A stretch of DNA of 64,000 nt from JAXMDS01 sp043777815 (GTDB lineage Bacteria; Pseudomonadota; Alphaproteobacteria; Rickettsiales; Rickettsiaceae): the NCBI GenBank assembly GCA_043777815.1, contig JAYWHH010000001.1:124001-188000 (forward strand), read 5' to 3'. The notes beneath the pieces were generated by a model that saw only the letters and a list, made by a program, of their open reading frames with translations, made no database searches and was not told where the DNA came from. Positions 26,607-36,697 of this stretch are shown one piece after another. The translations under genes were made by a program, and so were the position numbers. The number at the start of each line of letters is the position of its first letter. Position 1 is the first letter of the stretch.

Positions 26607-27254
26607 CTACACATCCAATCTTGCAGCATTTGCAAAACTAAAATAACTATTTCTACTTATGATTAAATGATCTACTAACTTAATATTATGTAAACTGCAC
26701 GCAAAATTAACGCTTTCAGTAACCTGTTGATCTGCATCAGATGGAGTGCAATCTCCACTAGGATGATTGTGGATTATTATAATATTTTTTACATTATATT
26801 TCATTGCTATTGCTATTACTTCTCTATTGTAAACACCAGATTGATCTATTGTTCCTTTGGTCATAATTTCATCTTTAATGAAAGCGCGCTTTTTGTCTAA
26901 TAAAATTATTCTAAACTGCTCTATAGGCTCATATCCTATAGCTATCTGTAAATATTTAATCAAGGAATTCCATTCAGATAAGATGTTTTTACCAATTACA
27001 TGCTCTTTTGCTATTCTTATAAATAACTCATGCATAGTTAGGCAAATAATGTATGCATTAAAGCTTATTTTTTTGGCGCTATATAAACTATTTTTATATT
27101 TTAAAATAACTTCTACTACTCCAAATTCTTGAAAAATTTTTCTATCACAGCCGTTAATCTCAAATAATTCAATCAGAATAGACTGTAAATTTTCTTTATC
27201 GTATAAGTTATATTTATTTGAAATAACTTTGTCAATAAATTTCTTGATATGCAT
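26607..27254 (-). CDS. radC: RadC family JAB-domain protein
   Basis: 215-residue member of the RadC/YeeS group (MPN/JAB fold, putative metal-dependent). The metal-site motif is clear: HNHPSGDCTPSDAD at about residues 163-176, together with the upstream Glu in the KGTIDQSGVYNREV block. The N-terminal helical part (1-90) is the short HhH-like region seen in family members. Once linked to DNA repair, the family's function remains unsettled. Stand-alone gene, ATG start at 27254. Confidence 0.92.
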   Translation of the reverse strand: MHIKKFIDKVISNKYNLYDKENLQSILIELFEINGCDRKIFQEFGVVEVILKYKNSLYSAKKISFNAYIICLTMHELFIRIAKEHVIGKNILSEWNSLIKYLQIAIGYEPIEQFRIILLDKKRAFIKDEIMTKGTIDQSGVYNREVIAIAMKYNVKNIIIIHNHPSGDCTPSDADQQVTESVNFACSLHNIKLVDHLIISRNSYFSFANAARLDV

Positions 27255-27629
27255 AGTATGATTTTGGAAGATCTATGACATTAAAAGATTACCATTTCAG
27301 CAACACTACACAAACTATATAGGCATGATGTTTCAGTAGCAAAATTTATCTATTTCCATAATAAATATGGTAATAAAATTAGTGAAGCTTTTAATCAAAA
27401 CTTTAAGATTTAAATATGAATTTACTCTTCTAAAAATCAAATTAATCTTTTTAAATTTATAGTAGCAATCTGAATATGTTTTTTTAAACTTGAAAAGCTT
27501 AAAAACAAAGTTAAAGCTAATTTTTTAGTGCGTAGATATAAAAATTAAATTTTTTGATTTAAAAACTTCTATAAGTCAATCGTTAATTGTTATAATGTAA
27601 CCATTGGTATATTAAATACAACTAAAAGA
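27255..27629. other. 375-base intergenic region, nothing recognised
   Basis: Divergent spacer between radC and the following plus-strand membrane gene. A+T-rich with poly-T and poly-A stretches; it should contain promoters for both genes but I cannot pick one with confidence. Confidence 0.4.
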
Positions 27630-28358
27630 ATGACAATGCAATTTGCTTTAAATTTAGAATTGGTTTTGAATCTTAAATATATTTGCAGAATTTATGCACC
27701 ATATTTTCCTAACTTAACTATTAAATCCCCATCATTAAGTGAAAATAACAATTCAATATTACATGATTGCAAATCATTTTTACTTTCTTTTTTACTAAAA
27801 GATTTTCTACACAACTTAAACGTATTAAAATCATCTATAAAAAATAGTAATTTACTATGTTATGAAATGAAATATCAAAACAATAAAAAAATATCCAAAC
27901 CAAATCTTATATTTGATCTAACCACTCCTTCAATAGAACTTAATAACGTAATAAGTACAAGAATGTACTTGAATAAAAGCAATTTTTATGGCTTGAAATT
28001 TTCATACAAGGAGCGTGTTACAGGTTATAAGTTTTCTGTAACTAATTTAAAGCAATGTAACTTAACAAGTGTAGTAAAAACAAATAATATTTTGAGATAT
28101 GACTCAAATCTTGATAGATATAATGATTGTAAAAAATTAAAAATTCAAGATATAAGCTTATTTTTTAGTATATTAGGATGCTTTATTTATTTTCTAATCG
28201 GCTTTTTATCAATCATATTTGGATCTAATTTTATGGATTACCAAATTTTCTCTATTTTTTATGGACATAAAATTGGAATTACTTTTGCTGAAATTGCAAT
28301 CACTATGGCTATTAGCGGTGCGATGGTTTTAGTGTATTTAATTACTATTCGTAATTAA
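27630..28358 (+). CDS. Hypothetical protein with two C-terminal membrane segments
   Basis: 242 residues, not recognised. The first 170 residues are soluble, polar and Asn/Lys/Ser-rich, with no signal peptide or known motif. Near the C-terminus there are two hydrophobic segments, about residues 175-195 (LFFSILGCFIYFLIGFLSII) and 217-239 (ITFAEIAITMAISGAMVLVY), joined by a short loop with an FYGHK motif. It lies 77 bases before the glycosyltransferase on the same strand, so the two may form one transcript. Membrane anchoring is inferred; no function is proposed. Confidence 0.65.
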   Translation: MTMQFALNLELVLNLKYICRIYAPYFPNLTIKSPSLSENNNSILHDCKSFLLSFLLKDFLHNLNVLKSSIKNSNLLCYEMKYQNNKKISKPNLIFDLTTPSIELNNVISTRMYLNKSNFYGLKFSYKERVTGYKFSVTNLKQCNLTSVVKTNNILRYDSNLDRYNDCKKLKIQDISLFFSILGCFIYFLIGFLSIIFGSNFMDYQIFSIFYGHKIGITFAEIAITMAISGAMVLVYLITIRN

Positions 28359-28435
28359 AGCAGCGTTTACTCATTTGCATTTAAGAGACAGTATAAAATG
28401 ATGTCTGCTTAATAAAACAATTTTCAAAATCGCAC

Positions 28436-30295
28436 TTGCTAAATAAAAAACCTATTGTACTTAAACTAATAGATATGAATCAATATATCAGCCGTCGGTC
28501 CAAATTAAAACCTAAATTGCAGAATAAAAACTTCTGCAAGGATATTCGGTATACAGAGCAACAAAGCTTTAATGATAAAATGGATCAAAAAATCAATACA
28601 TCTAATTATGCAAAATCAGATTTAGAAGATATGTTATATAAGTCCATATATAACGCAGTGTGGACTCCCAATCTTAGTAATTCGGCTAAATATATTGATT
28701 TTAGCTCTATATTCAAAAAAATTATACACGCACTAATAGTAGGCATTATTTTAATACCTTTAAATTATATTCTCAATATAAGTGCCTTAATTTGTTGTTA
28801 TGTAAGTTTATATAGATTGATGCTTATTGTAGTTGGCGACAGATTTGAGAATGTTTTTATCAAAAGTTTTTTCGAAAAATCATTAAATAAAAATGAAAAA
28901 CATTTTGTCCAAAATAAGCATAAAGATATCTGCTTCACTTTCACTAAAACGCAAAAAATAGACCATGATGCTAGTATTTTTATTAAAAACAATCAATCTA
29001 ATCAATGTATTTTTGAAACACATGCTGCAAATATTGACAGAGATATAATTGAACATTTTAAATATATTGCAAATGAAAAAATCAATCAAAAACCTTTATT
29101 AATAGATCAAGCTGAACTTGAATACTCTGAAGACTTACCTATATATAGCATCTTAGTACCTATATATAAAGAAGCTAATAAAATTGGAGAAATTATTTCA
29201 GCCTTAACAAGAATTAATTATCCAAAATCAAAATTGGATGTTAAGTTAGTTATTGAGTCTGATGATATAGAAACAATACATTCAATAGGTAACGAAATAT
29301 TGCCATCTTTCATCGAGGTAATTAAAGTTCCTAACTCATATCCAAAAACAAAACCCAAGGCTTTAAATTATGCTGTAAATTTTATCAAAGGTGAAGTAGT
29401 CGCGGTATATGACGCAGAAGATATACCTGAATCAGATCAACTGCTTAAAGTTGTGGACATGTTTTCTAAGTTGCCTTCGGAATATATTTGTATTCAATGT
29501 AAATTGAATTTCTTTAACTTTAATGAAAATATTATTGCAGAATTTATGTCTATAGAATACGCCACTCTGTTTAACTATATTTTGCCAGGATCGGAGTCTT
29601 TATTGATGCCAATATTGCTAGGTGGCACCAGTAATCATTTTAAAGTTGAAAAACTTAAAGCAATAGGATATTGGGATTCTTACAACGTTACTGAGGACGC
29701 TGAGTTAGCAATAAGAATATATATGAAAGGGTATAAGGTAAAAATGATTAATTCTATTACCTTGGAAGAAGCTCCAACTGAAATAAAAACTTTTATCAAG
29801 CAAAGATCTCGTTGGATAAAAGGCTTTCTACAAACGTTTTTTTGCTACCTAAAATATTTGAACTTTAAGCACTTTAAATTTCACACCATAGTTTTTATAG
29901 TTACTAACTTACTTTTATTTTCTATATCTATGTTCTTAGGTCCAATACTTATTATCTCGGCATTTTTTATAGACATTAAATTTTTAAATTTTAACTTTTA
30001 TATTTTTACAATTTATCATTTACTAGTGTCAATTATAGCTAATCCTTATAATTCTAAACATTCAGATATGTTTCAATTTAAATCAGCCAAAATTATTGCA
30101 ACAAACAAAGGATTAACATCAGTCATTGCTAGATACATTAATCTTAAATATCTTTTATGTGCGCCAGCATATTACTCTATGCATTCAATAGCTTTTGTAT
30201 TAGCAATTTTTGATTTGTTATTTAAACCATTTGATTGGAGAAAAACCACACACGGCAATTCCAGTACAAAAATAGATAAATCTATAGTGAAATAA
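28436..30295 (+). CDS. Membrane glycosyltransferase, family 2 (cellulose-synthase-like)
   Basis: Processive-type GT2 enzyme that would transfer a sugar from a nucleotide sugar at the cytoplasmic face of the membrane. Core motifs: YSILVPIYKEANKIGEII at the start of the GT-A fold (about residue 240), VAVYDAEDIPE (DxD-type metal site), VTEDAELAIRI (catalytic Asp) and QRSRWIKG (QxxRW). A membrane hairpin lies at about residues 95-130 and at least three helices follow the catalytic domain. The frame opens with TTG at 28436; the first ATG is at 28475 (codon 14), which may be the real start. The N-terminal 230 residues before the GT domain are unusual in length. The product sugar is unknown. Confidence 0.85.
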   Translation: MLNKKPIVLKLIDMNQYISRRSKLKPKLQNKNFCKDIRYTEQQSFNDKMDQKINTSNYAKSDLEDMLYKSIYNAVWTPNLSNSAKYIDFSSIFKKIIHALIVGIILIPLNYILNISALICCYVSLYRLMLIVVGDRFENVFIKSFFEKSLNKNEKHFVQNKHKDICFTFTKTQKIDHDASIFIKNNQSNQCIFETHAANIDRDIIEHFKYIANEKINQKPLLIDQAELEYSEDLPIYSILVPIYKEANKIGEIISALTRINYPKSKLDVKLVIESDDIETIHSIGNEILPSFIEVIKVPNSYPKTKPKALNYAVNFIKGEVVAVYDAEDIPESDQLLKVVDMFSKLPSEYICIQCKLNFFNFNENIIAEFMSIEYATLFNYILPGSESLLMPILLGGTSNHFKVEKLKAIGYWDSYNVTEDAELAIRIYMKGYKVKMINSITLEEAPTEIKTFIKQRSRWIKGFLQTFFCYLKYLNFKHFKFHTIVFIVTNLLLFSISMFLGPILIISAFFIDIKFLNFNFYIFTIYHLLVSIIANPYNSKHSDMFQFKSAKIIATNKGLTSVIARYINLKYLLCAPAYYSMHSIAFVLAIFDLLFKPFDWRKTTHGNSSTKIDKSIVK

Positions 30296-30298
30296 TTT

Positions 30299-30700
30299 GG
30301 TAATTTAATAAAATAAGCCGGATTCTGTATTTCAAACACTAAACATTTAAGTAAACATTTGTATTTGAAGCGACAATTATTAATCTAGTTTAGATATCAC
30401 TATCCAAATCATGCAGTCTACCCGTGTTAAAGCCAGAGAACTAGTAATTAACACCTATTTGACTTTGCTCCTGATGGGGTTTACCATGCGTATATTATTA
30501 CTAACATACCGGTGCGCTTTTACCGCACCTTTTCACCCTTACTACTTTAAAAATTACTTTAAAAAATAGCGGTATATTTTCTGTGGCACTAATCCCTAGT
30601 AAGATTATTACTTACCGCCAGGCGTTATCTGGCATCATGTTCTCCTGGAGTCCGGACTTTCCTCAACTTATAGTTGCAATTGTCTATTAATAAATTACCT
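30299..30700 (-). ncRNA. rnpB: RNase P RNA, bacterial type A
   Basis: Catalytic RNA of RNase P, processing tRNA 5' ends. On the minus strand the 5' part carries the conserved GAGGAAAGTCCGGACTCC block (plus about 30649-30666), the centre has GGGTGAAAAGGTGCGGTAA, and the 3' end has ACAGAATCCGGCTTA (plus about 30313-30327). GGTAATTTA near the 5' end (plus 30691-30699) pairs perfectly with TAAATTACC at the 3' end (plus 30299-30307), giving helix P1 and fixing both ends. A minus-strand TATACT (plus 30706-30711) lies at the right distance to be the -10 box. Placed between convergent-facing glycosyltransferase and a divergent virB6 locus. Confidence 0.95.
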
Positions 30701-30878
30701 AATAAAGTATACCAAAATACCTTATGAAAAATCTAGTTGCAAAATAGTCAAATAAAGACTTTTGTTATGGTTCCAATGTTATAGAAAATATATATCTTAG
30801 GTTAACTAGTGTCATATTCTAACTAGAAGCGAAACAAAACCTATAAGCTGTTACTTTATTAATAAAAAATATTGCTAG

Positions 30879-33800
30879 ATGCAATTGATTGCAGCATTAA
30901 TTTGTTTAATTTTTTTTAGTACAAACTGCTTTGGATGGGGCAAAGGTACGTTTTATTATGATACATACACTTGTCCAGACGCGACTGGCATATGCACTTG
31001 TCCTAAAGAAGAGGGCGCATGCAATATAGACAAACAATCGATGTATTGGGAGGCCACTACATTCCGCTATAATCCAGATGAAGAAAAATTTAAAGAGATA
31101 ATGAAAACTAGAAAAGGCTGTTTGTTAAGTAAAAATGCCAAACTTCAAGAAATAGATTCATTTACTGGAAACGGATCTAAGCTTTATGCCTGCGTTGATT
31201 CTGCGGAAACAAGAGATAGTTTAGTTTTAAGAACCATAGATCGCGAAAGGTCAAACAGCAATCCAAAAATTAATTCTTACTCCCTTACTCATGGTCAGTG
31301 CACAAGAATTCAAATAGACACTAAAAGAGAATGGAGCTATACCATAGTGTGGACCCCACTTCCTATTCCAGTTCCTTATTTTGTTACTGTGCCTATATAC
31401 AAAAGATTTTGTGCAAGATTAACCGATCCAGAAATCCATTCATCACAATACGAAACTGAATCTTTAGACTCATATGGTAGAAGAATTCCAGATTCGATAA
31501 ATCTTAAAAAACTTAAAGTAAAAAAACTATGTATGTTTGATGATCCAGACATAGAGATGAATGCACAAGATTTGAGAGATAAGGATCCAGATATACAAAT
31601 TTTTCATGAAAACGAACCGGACAAAGGGGGGAGAATTAACAATAAGATAGTTGGTAAAAATTTAGGCTGTAGAATAGTCTCAATGCAAAAATTGCCAACG
31701 TTTCTACCTGATAGATTACCTAGCATCAATGCACCAATAGAGGTGTTTCAGCCGTGTGAATATCAATCCGATGATATTAATGGTAATAAGGAATGTATTA
31801 ATGATTATGGAGATGAAAAGAATACCCTATTTAATAATGTGGTAATTATTGCCAATCCAATACATATAAATGCATGCAACGAAAATAAATCTTCTGGGTG
31901 TGTAACTATTGAAAACACAAATTATGCAGCAAATATGTCTTGGATTACTAAATGTGAAGGAGATGGTAAAGCATGCTTAAAAGAAAAAGAATTAAACTTA
32001 ATAAAAGAACGTTTACGTTATTTAAAATTAAAAGAAACTGATAGATTTAGGCCTATTTATGGAAAAATAGCCCTAGGTAGTCAGACTTGTCTTGATATTA
32101 GTTATAGACATAGTAGTGGAAAAATTGTTTGTGGAATAGATATTGGACCTTCGCAACTTGAAGTTTTAAATATTAAGGATAATCCAAGCTTAGATAAAAC
32201 TATTGAATTCGTTGGAGTTAATAACTCTAAGTATTTTATAAAGCTTAGTATCTCAAAAGAAAAAATCAACGTAAGCAAATTAAAAGATACTTCAAAAATT
32301 TTATTAAGTAAGCAAAAAAGTGACTCAATTCCAGATACAGATTGGGAACTCGTTAAGAGCATATATAGAAACTTGCAAGATATTAAGTACGAACTTCAGT
32401 TAGATAAATCACAAGACTTAAGTAAAGGAAATGATAGTCATTTCAGTCCATCTGCAATTTTAAAAATTTCTTCCTACGGAGAAATATATAGTATATACAT
32501 TACCCCAAAAACTTTAAAACAAATATCTGAAACTTCAGATAAAAAAATATTGCAAGAAGAAATAGATATTTTGGGGTTAAAACATTCTATACACATAGTA
32601 AATGATAACAATCTAAATCTTTCTTCTAACAATACAAGATGCCTATATAAAACAAAGGACTTGAATTTAAAAGACTCAAGTTTAAAAGACTTAAATGATA
32701 TTCTGCTTTATAAAGATGGTTTAAGATGTGCGGAATATGCAAATGAAACTTTTAGCGACACGCTAACTAATAAAGTAAAGTTATTAGTTAATAATCTAAT
32801 AACACTCAGTGATAATGTCAACAGCTCTATTGATAATATAGCGGATTCAAAAGACAAATCTACTAGTTATTTTGATATTCTTAATCCAGATAGATTGTAT
32901 CTAAGTGGTTATGAAAAAGTTTTTGGTATTTATTTCAAAGGAGGGGATAGAATTTGCGTTAAACCTGAAACTACATCTGAAAAATATATCTTGGTATATT
33001 GCGCAAAAGATAAATGTATTGATTCAATAGATGAAAACATTGATCAACATCAAACCTTAGTTGGAATTGTTTCTAATGAAGACGTTAAATACATTCAGGA
33101 ATCAATTAAGGCAAAAGAAATCGCACTACAAAAAGAAATCGAACAGTTTAAAAATAAGAGTTTTAACGATCAATATTTAAATAAAAAAACTTTTAATGAG
33201 TTGATAAAATCGATTAATAGTAATGAAATTATTGAGACAACAATAAAATTGATTAATAAGACTGGTGAAGTAGCTGAAAAAATTGTAGTTAAAATGGAAT
33301 TAGATCAAATTAATTCAAAAGATTCAAGAGATTCAAAAAATTCAAAAGATTTCAATAGTAGCTCTTTCTATATAAAGACTTATTTTAAAAAAAATGAATA
33401 TGAAACAAGCGATACTCAAGGTTTTATAAGGCCAGTTAGCATTCTAGACCCAGTGGATTTAGATTCACAAAAAGGTAATTTTTGTACTAAAGACAAAATA
33501 AAACCACTAGATTTCAAATGTGAATTGCAAGTAAAAGATTCAAAAAATCTTAATTTTACCGCTCCTGATGCAAAGTTAGGAGAAAAGTCTTTCACTAAAT
33601 GCATACCTGGTTACGTAAGGTCAATTAGTTTGCCGTTTGAAAATGAAAAAAGTTTAATTGATGAAGTATCTAAAAATTCTATCTTTTGTGGATTAAAAAC
33701 AGAAGTTACAAATATCGACAAATCTGAATCAGAATCTTTTAAGTTGGATCATAAATCTGAATTTGAATCAAAAAAACTAACTGAATGCTCAAAAGAAAAA

Positions 33801-34208
33801 TTAACAACTCCAGAGCCCTCTTTTATAAAATGTAGTAGTATCAGTCGTGGCAAATGTGAAGAATTAAAAATTCACGTCAATCAGGGTGAAATAGTAATCA
33901 GTAGCTTGGTGCCAATATCTGAAAATACGTTACTAGATTTAGAGCTTAATTTGAAAGGCGCTAAAGCCTTATATAGCACATCTAATAATGTTGAAATTAA
34001 AAAGATTGATGATATTGATATTGATAACAGTTTAAAAACTTATGAAGATCTGATAAAAAACACTTACAAGAAAAACAAAATACTTCTTTTATTGAAGGTT
34101 ATAAAAAATATATCAGCTAGAGCTAATTCAGAAACTGAGCTGAAAGATCAAACAATCAGAATTCAATTTTTAAGTAACTCAAAAAAAATCAATAAACCAG
34201 CTTTATGA
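30879..34208 (+). CDS. Large secreted Cys-containing protein, likely partner of the adjacent VirB6
   Basis: 1109 residues with an N-terminal signal peptide (hydrophobic to about residue 17, then NCFGWGKG). No membrane helix follows, so it is predicted to be exported. The first half has many Cys residues spaced irregularly (CPDATGICTCPKEEGAC near 32-48) and a Pro/aromatic segment, WTPLPIPVPYFVTVPIY near residue 167, a motif style I associate with the extracellular parts of rickettsial VirB6-like proteins. The second half is Lys/Ser/Asp-rich with short repeats such as KDSRDSKNSKDF. Its stop overlaps the start of virB6 (ATGA, 4 bases), showing co-translation. I infer a T4SS surface component or a split-off VirB6 outer domain; no family match could be run. 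Confidence 0.7.
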   Translation: MQLIAALICLIFFSTNCFGWGKGTFYYDTYTCPDATGICTCPKEEGACNIDKQSMYWEATTFRYNPDEEKFKEIMKTRKGCLLSKNAKLQEIDSFTGNGSKLYACVDSAETRDSLVLRTIDRERSNSNPKINSYSLTHGQCTRIQIDTKREWSYTIVWTPLPIPVPYFVTVPIYKRFCARLTDPEIHSSQYETESLDSYGRRIPDSINLKKLKVKKLCMFDDPDIEMNAQDLRDKDPDIQIFHENEPDKGGRINNKIVGKNLGCRIVSMQKLPTFLPDRLPSINAPIEVFQPCEYQSDDINGNKECINDYGDEKNTLFNNVVIIANPIHINACNENKSSGCVTIENTNYAANMSWITKCEGDGKACLKEKELNLIKERLRYLKLKETDRFRPIYGKIALGSQTCLDISYRHSSGKIVCGIDIGPSQLEVLNIKDNPSLDKTIEFVGVNNSKYFIKLSISKEKINVSKLKDTSKILLSKQKSDSIPDTDWELVKSIYRNLQDIKYELQLDKSQDLSKGNDSHFSPSAILKISSYGEIYSIYITPKTLKQISETSDKKILQEEIDILGLKHSIHIVNDNNLNLSSNNTRCLYKTKDLNLKDSSLKDLNDILLYKDGLRCAEYANETFSDTLTNKVKLLVNNLITLSDNVNSSIDNIADSKDKSTSYFDILNPDRLYLSGYEKVFGIYFKGGDRICVKPETTSEKYILVYCAKDKCIDSIDENIDQHQTLVGIVSNEDVKYIQESIKAKEIALQKEIEQFKNKSFNDQYLNKKTFNELIKSINSNEIIETTIKLINKTGEVAEKIVVKMELDQINSKDSRDSKNSKDFNSSSFYIKTYFKKNEYETSDTQGFIRPVSILDPVDLDSQKGNFCTKDKIKPLDFKCELQVKDSKNLNFTAPDAKLGEKSFTKCIPGYVRSISLPFENEKSLIDEVSKNSIFCGLKTEVTNIDKSESESFKLDHKSEFESKKLTECSKEKLTTPEPSFIKCSSISRGKCEELKIHVNQGEIVISSLVPISENTLLDLELNLKGAKALYSTSNNVEIKKIDDIDIDNSLKTYEDLIKNTYKKNKILLLLKVIKNISARANSETELKDQTIRIQFLSNSKKINKPAL

Positions 34209-36667
34209 AATCAAATAAATCGTTATTGAAATATATTCAAGTTTTACTTTTAATTTCTACAGCAATATTCAATTGGATATCAGCCAAAGAAACAAGCTCT
34301 ATTAATGATTCCAAAAAAACATTTAACGAAGTTGAATTAAAATTCAGTCGTAATGAAAAGAAAAAAGAAATTAATAACGCTTTTTATAAAGTTTCAGATT
34401 GGCAAAATATAAAACCTACTTCAGTCAAAAACAACTCTAGCATAGAGTTTAAATTGTCCGGATTTGTAAAGCCTCGAGAATATTTTGTTATTATGCAACC
34501 TACGCCCAATCTAAAAAATGATAAAATGCTAACGCTGATATTTAATCGTATAAAGAACGTAGACGAACAATTTGAGTTTATTCCAAGCTATAGTAAAGAT
34601 TTTTTTATAAATTTGAATAATTCCTTTAATTCAAGTACGCTCTTTGATAAATCAGCTTTATTAGATGAAGATTCATTGGAATCACTGTTAACATTTTTAA
34701 GTGAAAATTATGAAACTTTGGTAAAAATACCAGAAGTATATAGAAAAGCATTAGAACCAGAACCTTTTATACCAGTTTTAGCTGGAGAAATAATGGATAT
34801 AAGCTTTATTAATTATGTAACAGCAAACAAGTTGTTTGAAGATTTGGAAAAATCAAAACAAATTTTTAAACTATCAAGAACAAATCCAAATGTTTTCAAG
34901 CCAAATATTAATTTTTTTAATAAAGAAACTTATAACTCAGTTATACAAATTCCCAGAAAGGATTTAAATAACATAAGTAACGATAAAGATTTGGATAAAA
35001 TTGAAAATTTATTTTGTGGAATACTAAATATTGATAATCAGACTTTGTCTAAAATAATTAGTCTTAAAGAATGCAACAACACATCTAATCTCTGTAAAAT
35101 ATTGCCAAATAAAGTAAATATGTTGATTTTAGATAATGACGATAAGATTAAGAATAGGACAATTATGAGTGATTTAGTAAGCTATCTTCCTGATAAAAGC
35201 TTAAAAGAAGAAAGTGAAATGCTTTCATCTCTTATAACACAACGTAAAATTAGTGACAATGGTAAAGTTAGGTTTGAAATAGAAAATTTTACAGATGGTT
35301 TCGATAGGAATATACCTAGAGTACCAAACAATATTCCAGAAAATAAAGATGAGTACTTGAAAAAACTGAAGAATGAAAAAGGAGAATTTAAGTTTAGTGG
35401 AAACAATTTTTATAATGGCATATATGTTATGCAAGCGAGCATTAAAAATCCTGACGAAAAAATTAATGTTTATATAGAATACAAAGTTATAAAAGATAAA
35501 AGTGATAAAGTAGAAAATAGTAAAGAAATTCCGCTTAATAGTACAGATAACATGACATATACTTTCAATTCTTTACCAACTAACGAAATAAAGGAGGCCA
35601 AAATAAGAATTCTTGTACCAATTAATTATGACGGCGGTGTTAATTTAAGATATGAAACTACACCATATTCAATAAGTTCAATATTAACTAATGCAATAAA
35701 TAGAATAATTCTTCAAAACTTTGATAAAGCTTTTGACAAAACTATAGAAATAGTTATAAAAACATGTAAGTCTTTGGTTAATATTGCATTAGTAATTCAT
35801 GTTGTACTTTTTGGATTAAGATTAGGACTGAATGACTCTAAGGCCCTGATAAGAGATTTCATAATCAATGCAGGTAAATTGATATTTATATATGTAGTTT
35901 TAGATAACCAAAAATATCTAGTAACCAGTATTAAATTTTTGAGTTTTTATCTTTTGGGTAACTTATATAATTTATTTCAAAATAATGCTGGAAGTTTTAC
36001 AGCTGAAACAGAATACTTAATGAAAAATACTTTTGGGTTTATAGATTTAACCTGGGATCAATTAGTTAATACAACAGTTTTAAGAAAATTATTCTATTTA
36101 ATATTGGGCGGCATAATAAGACCTGATTTAGGATTAATATATTGGATAGCTATACCAGTAATGATTTATAGTGTTTTTAAATTTCTTATAGAAGGTTTGT
36201 TAATAATTTTTGAAGTTCTTTTAGGTTACTTGTATATTTATATTCTCATTATTCTTAGTCCAATGTTTTCGCTTCTAGTTTTTATTCCAATTACCAGACA
36301 AGTGATTGTTTCCGTTTTTCAAAGCATTATATCTTTTGTATTGCATCCAAGTTTATTATTAATATTGTTTTTATTAACAAAAACTGTTGCTTTTAGTTTA
36401 GTTGACAAAATATTGCCAAAATTAGATTCAACAATTGGAATTGGTAGCGTAATTTATTCTATTATTCAAGAATATAACTTGACAAAAGATCCAATAATAT
36501 GGACTATACTCTTTTCTTTAAAAGAAGCTCTGAATGTATTTGGAAAATTTTACTCTGGAAGTGCTCCAAATCATATGCAGATAATTCTAAGCACTTTTAT
36601 TTTATATTGTTATGCTGATTCATTTGTAACCATCAAGAATTCTATTAAAAAAAGATTATTGAGTTAA
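34205..36667 (+). CDS. virB6: VirB6/TrbL-like T4SS inner membrane protein (paralogue at 34 kb)
   Basis: 820 residues. Signal-like N-terminus (LLKYIQVLLLISTAIFNW), a polar domain of about 480 residues, then a C-terminal polytopic region from about residue 505: VNIALVIHVVLFGLRLGL, FIYVVLDN, YWIAIPVMIYSVFKFLI, LGYLYIYILIILSPMFSLLV and HPSLLLILFLL. The LSPMF...FIP segment between helices is typical of VirB6/TrbL. Rickettsial VirB6-like proteins are much larger than the Agrobacterium VirB6 (about 295 residues) because of such extra domains. Translation-coupled to the upstream 1109-residue protein, and 30 bases before recG. A second VirB6-like gene sits with virB4 at 57150. Confidence 0.85.
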   Translation: MKSNKSLLKYIQVLLLISTAIFNWISAKETSSINDSKKTFNEVELKFSRNEKKKEINNAFYKVSDWQNIKPTSVKNNSSIEFKLSGFVKPREYFVIMQPTPNLKNDKMLTLIFNRIKNVDEQFEFIPSYSKDFFINLNNSFNSSTLFDKSALLDEDSLESLLTFLSENYETLVKIPEVYRKALEPEPFIPVLAGEIMDISFINYVTANKLFEDLEKSKQIFKLSRTNPNVFKPNINFFNKETYNSVIQIPRKDLNNISNDKDLDKIENLFCGILNIDNQTLSKIISLKECNNTSNLCKILPNKVNMLILDNDDKIKNRTIMSDLVSYLPDKSLKEESEMLSSLITQRKISDNGKVRFEIENFTDGFDRNIPRVPNNIPENKDEYLKKLKNEKGEFKFSGNNFYNGIYVMQASIKNPDEKINVYIEYKVIKDKSDKVENSKEIPLNSTDNMTYTFNSLPTNEIKEAKIRILVPINYDGGVNLRYETTPYSISSILTNAINRIILQNFDKAFDKTIEIVIKTCKSLVNIALVIHVVLFGLRLGLNDSKALIRDFIINAGKLIFIYVVLDNQKYLVTSIKFLSFYLLGNLYNLFQNNAGSFTAETEYLMKNTFGFIDLTWDQLVNTTVLRKLFYLILGGIIRPDLGLIYWIAIPVMIYSVFKFLIEGLLIIFEVLLGYLYIYILIILSPMFSLLVFIPITRQVIVSVFQSIISFVLHPSLLLILFLLTKTVAFSLVDKILPKLDSTIGIGSVIYSIIQEYNLTKDPIIWTILFSLKEALNVFGKFYSGSAPNHMQIILSTFILYCYADSFVTIKNSIKKRLLS

Positions 36668-36697
36668 TATTTATTTTGAAACTTTCAAGCAACTAGC

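Noticed and set aside
28798..29089. Small minus-strand ORFs inside the glycosyltransferase gene
   Set aside because: They overlap a confidently identified CDS on the other strand and show no motif or start signal.
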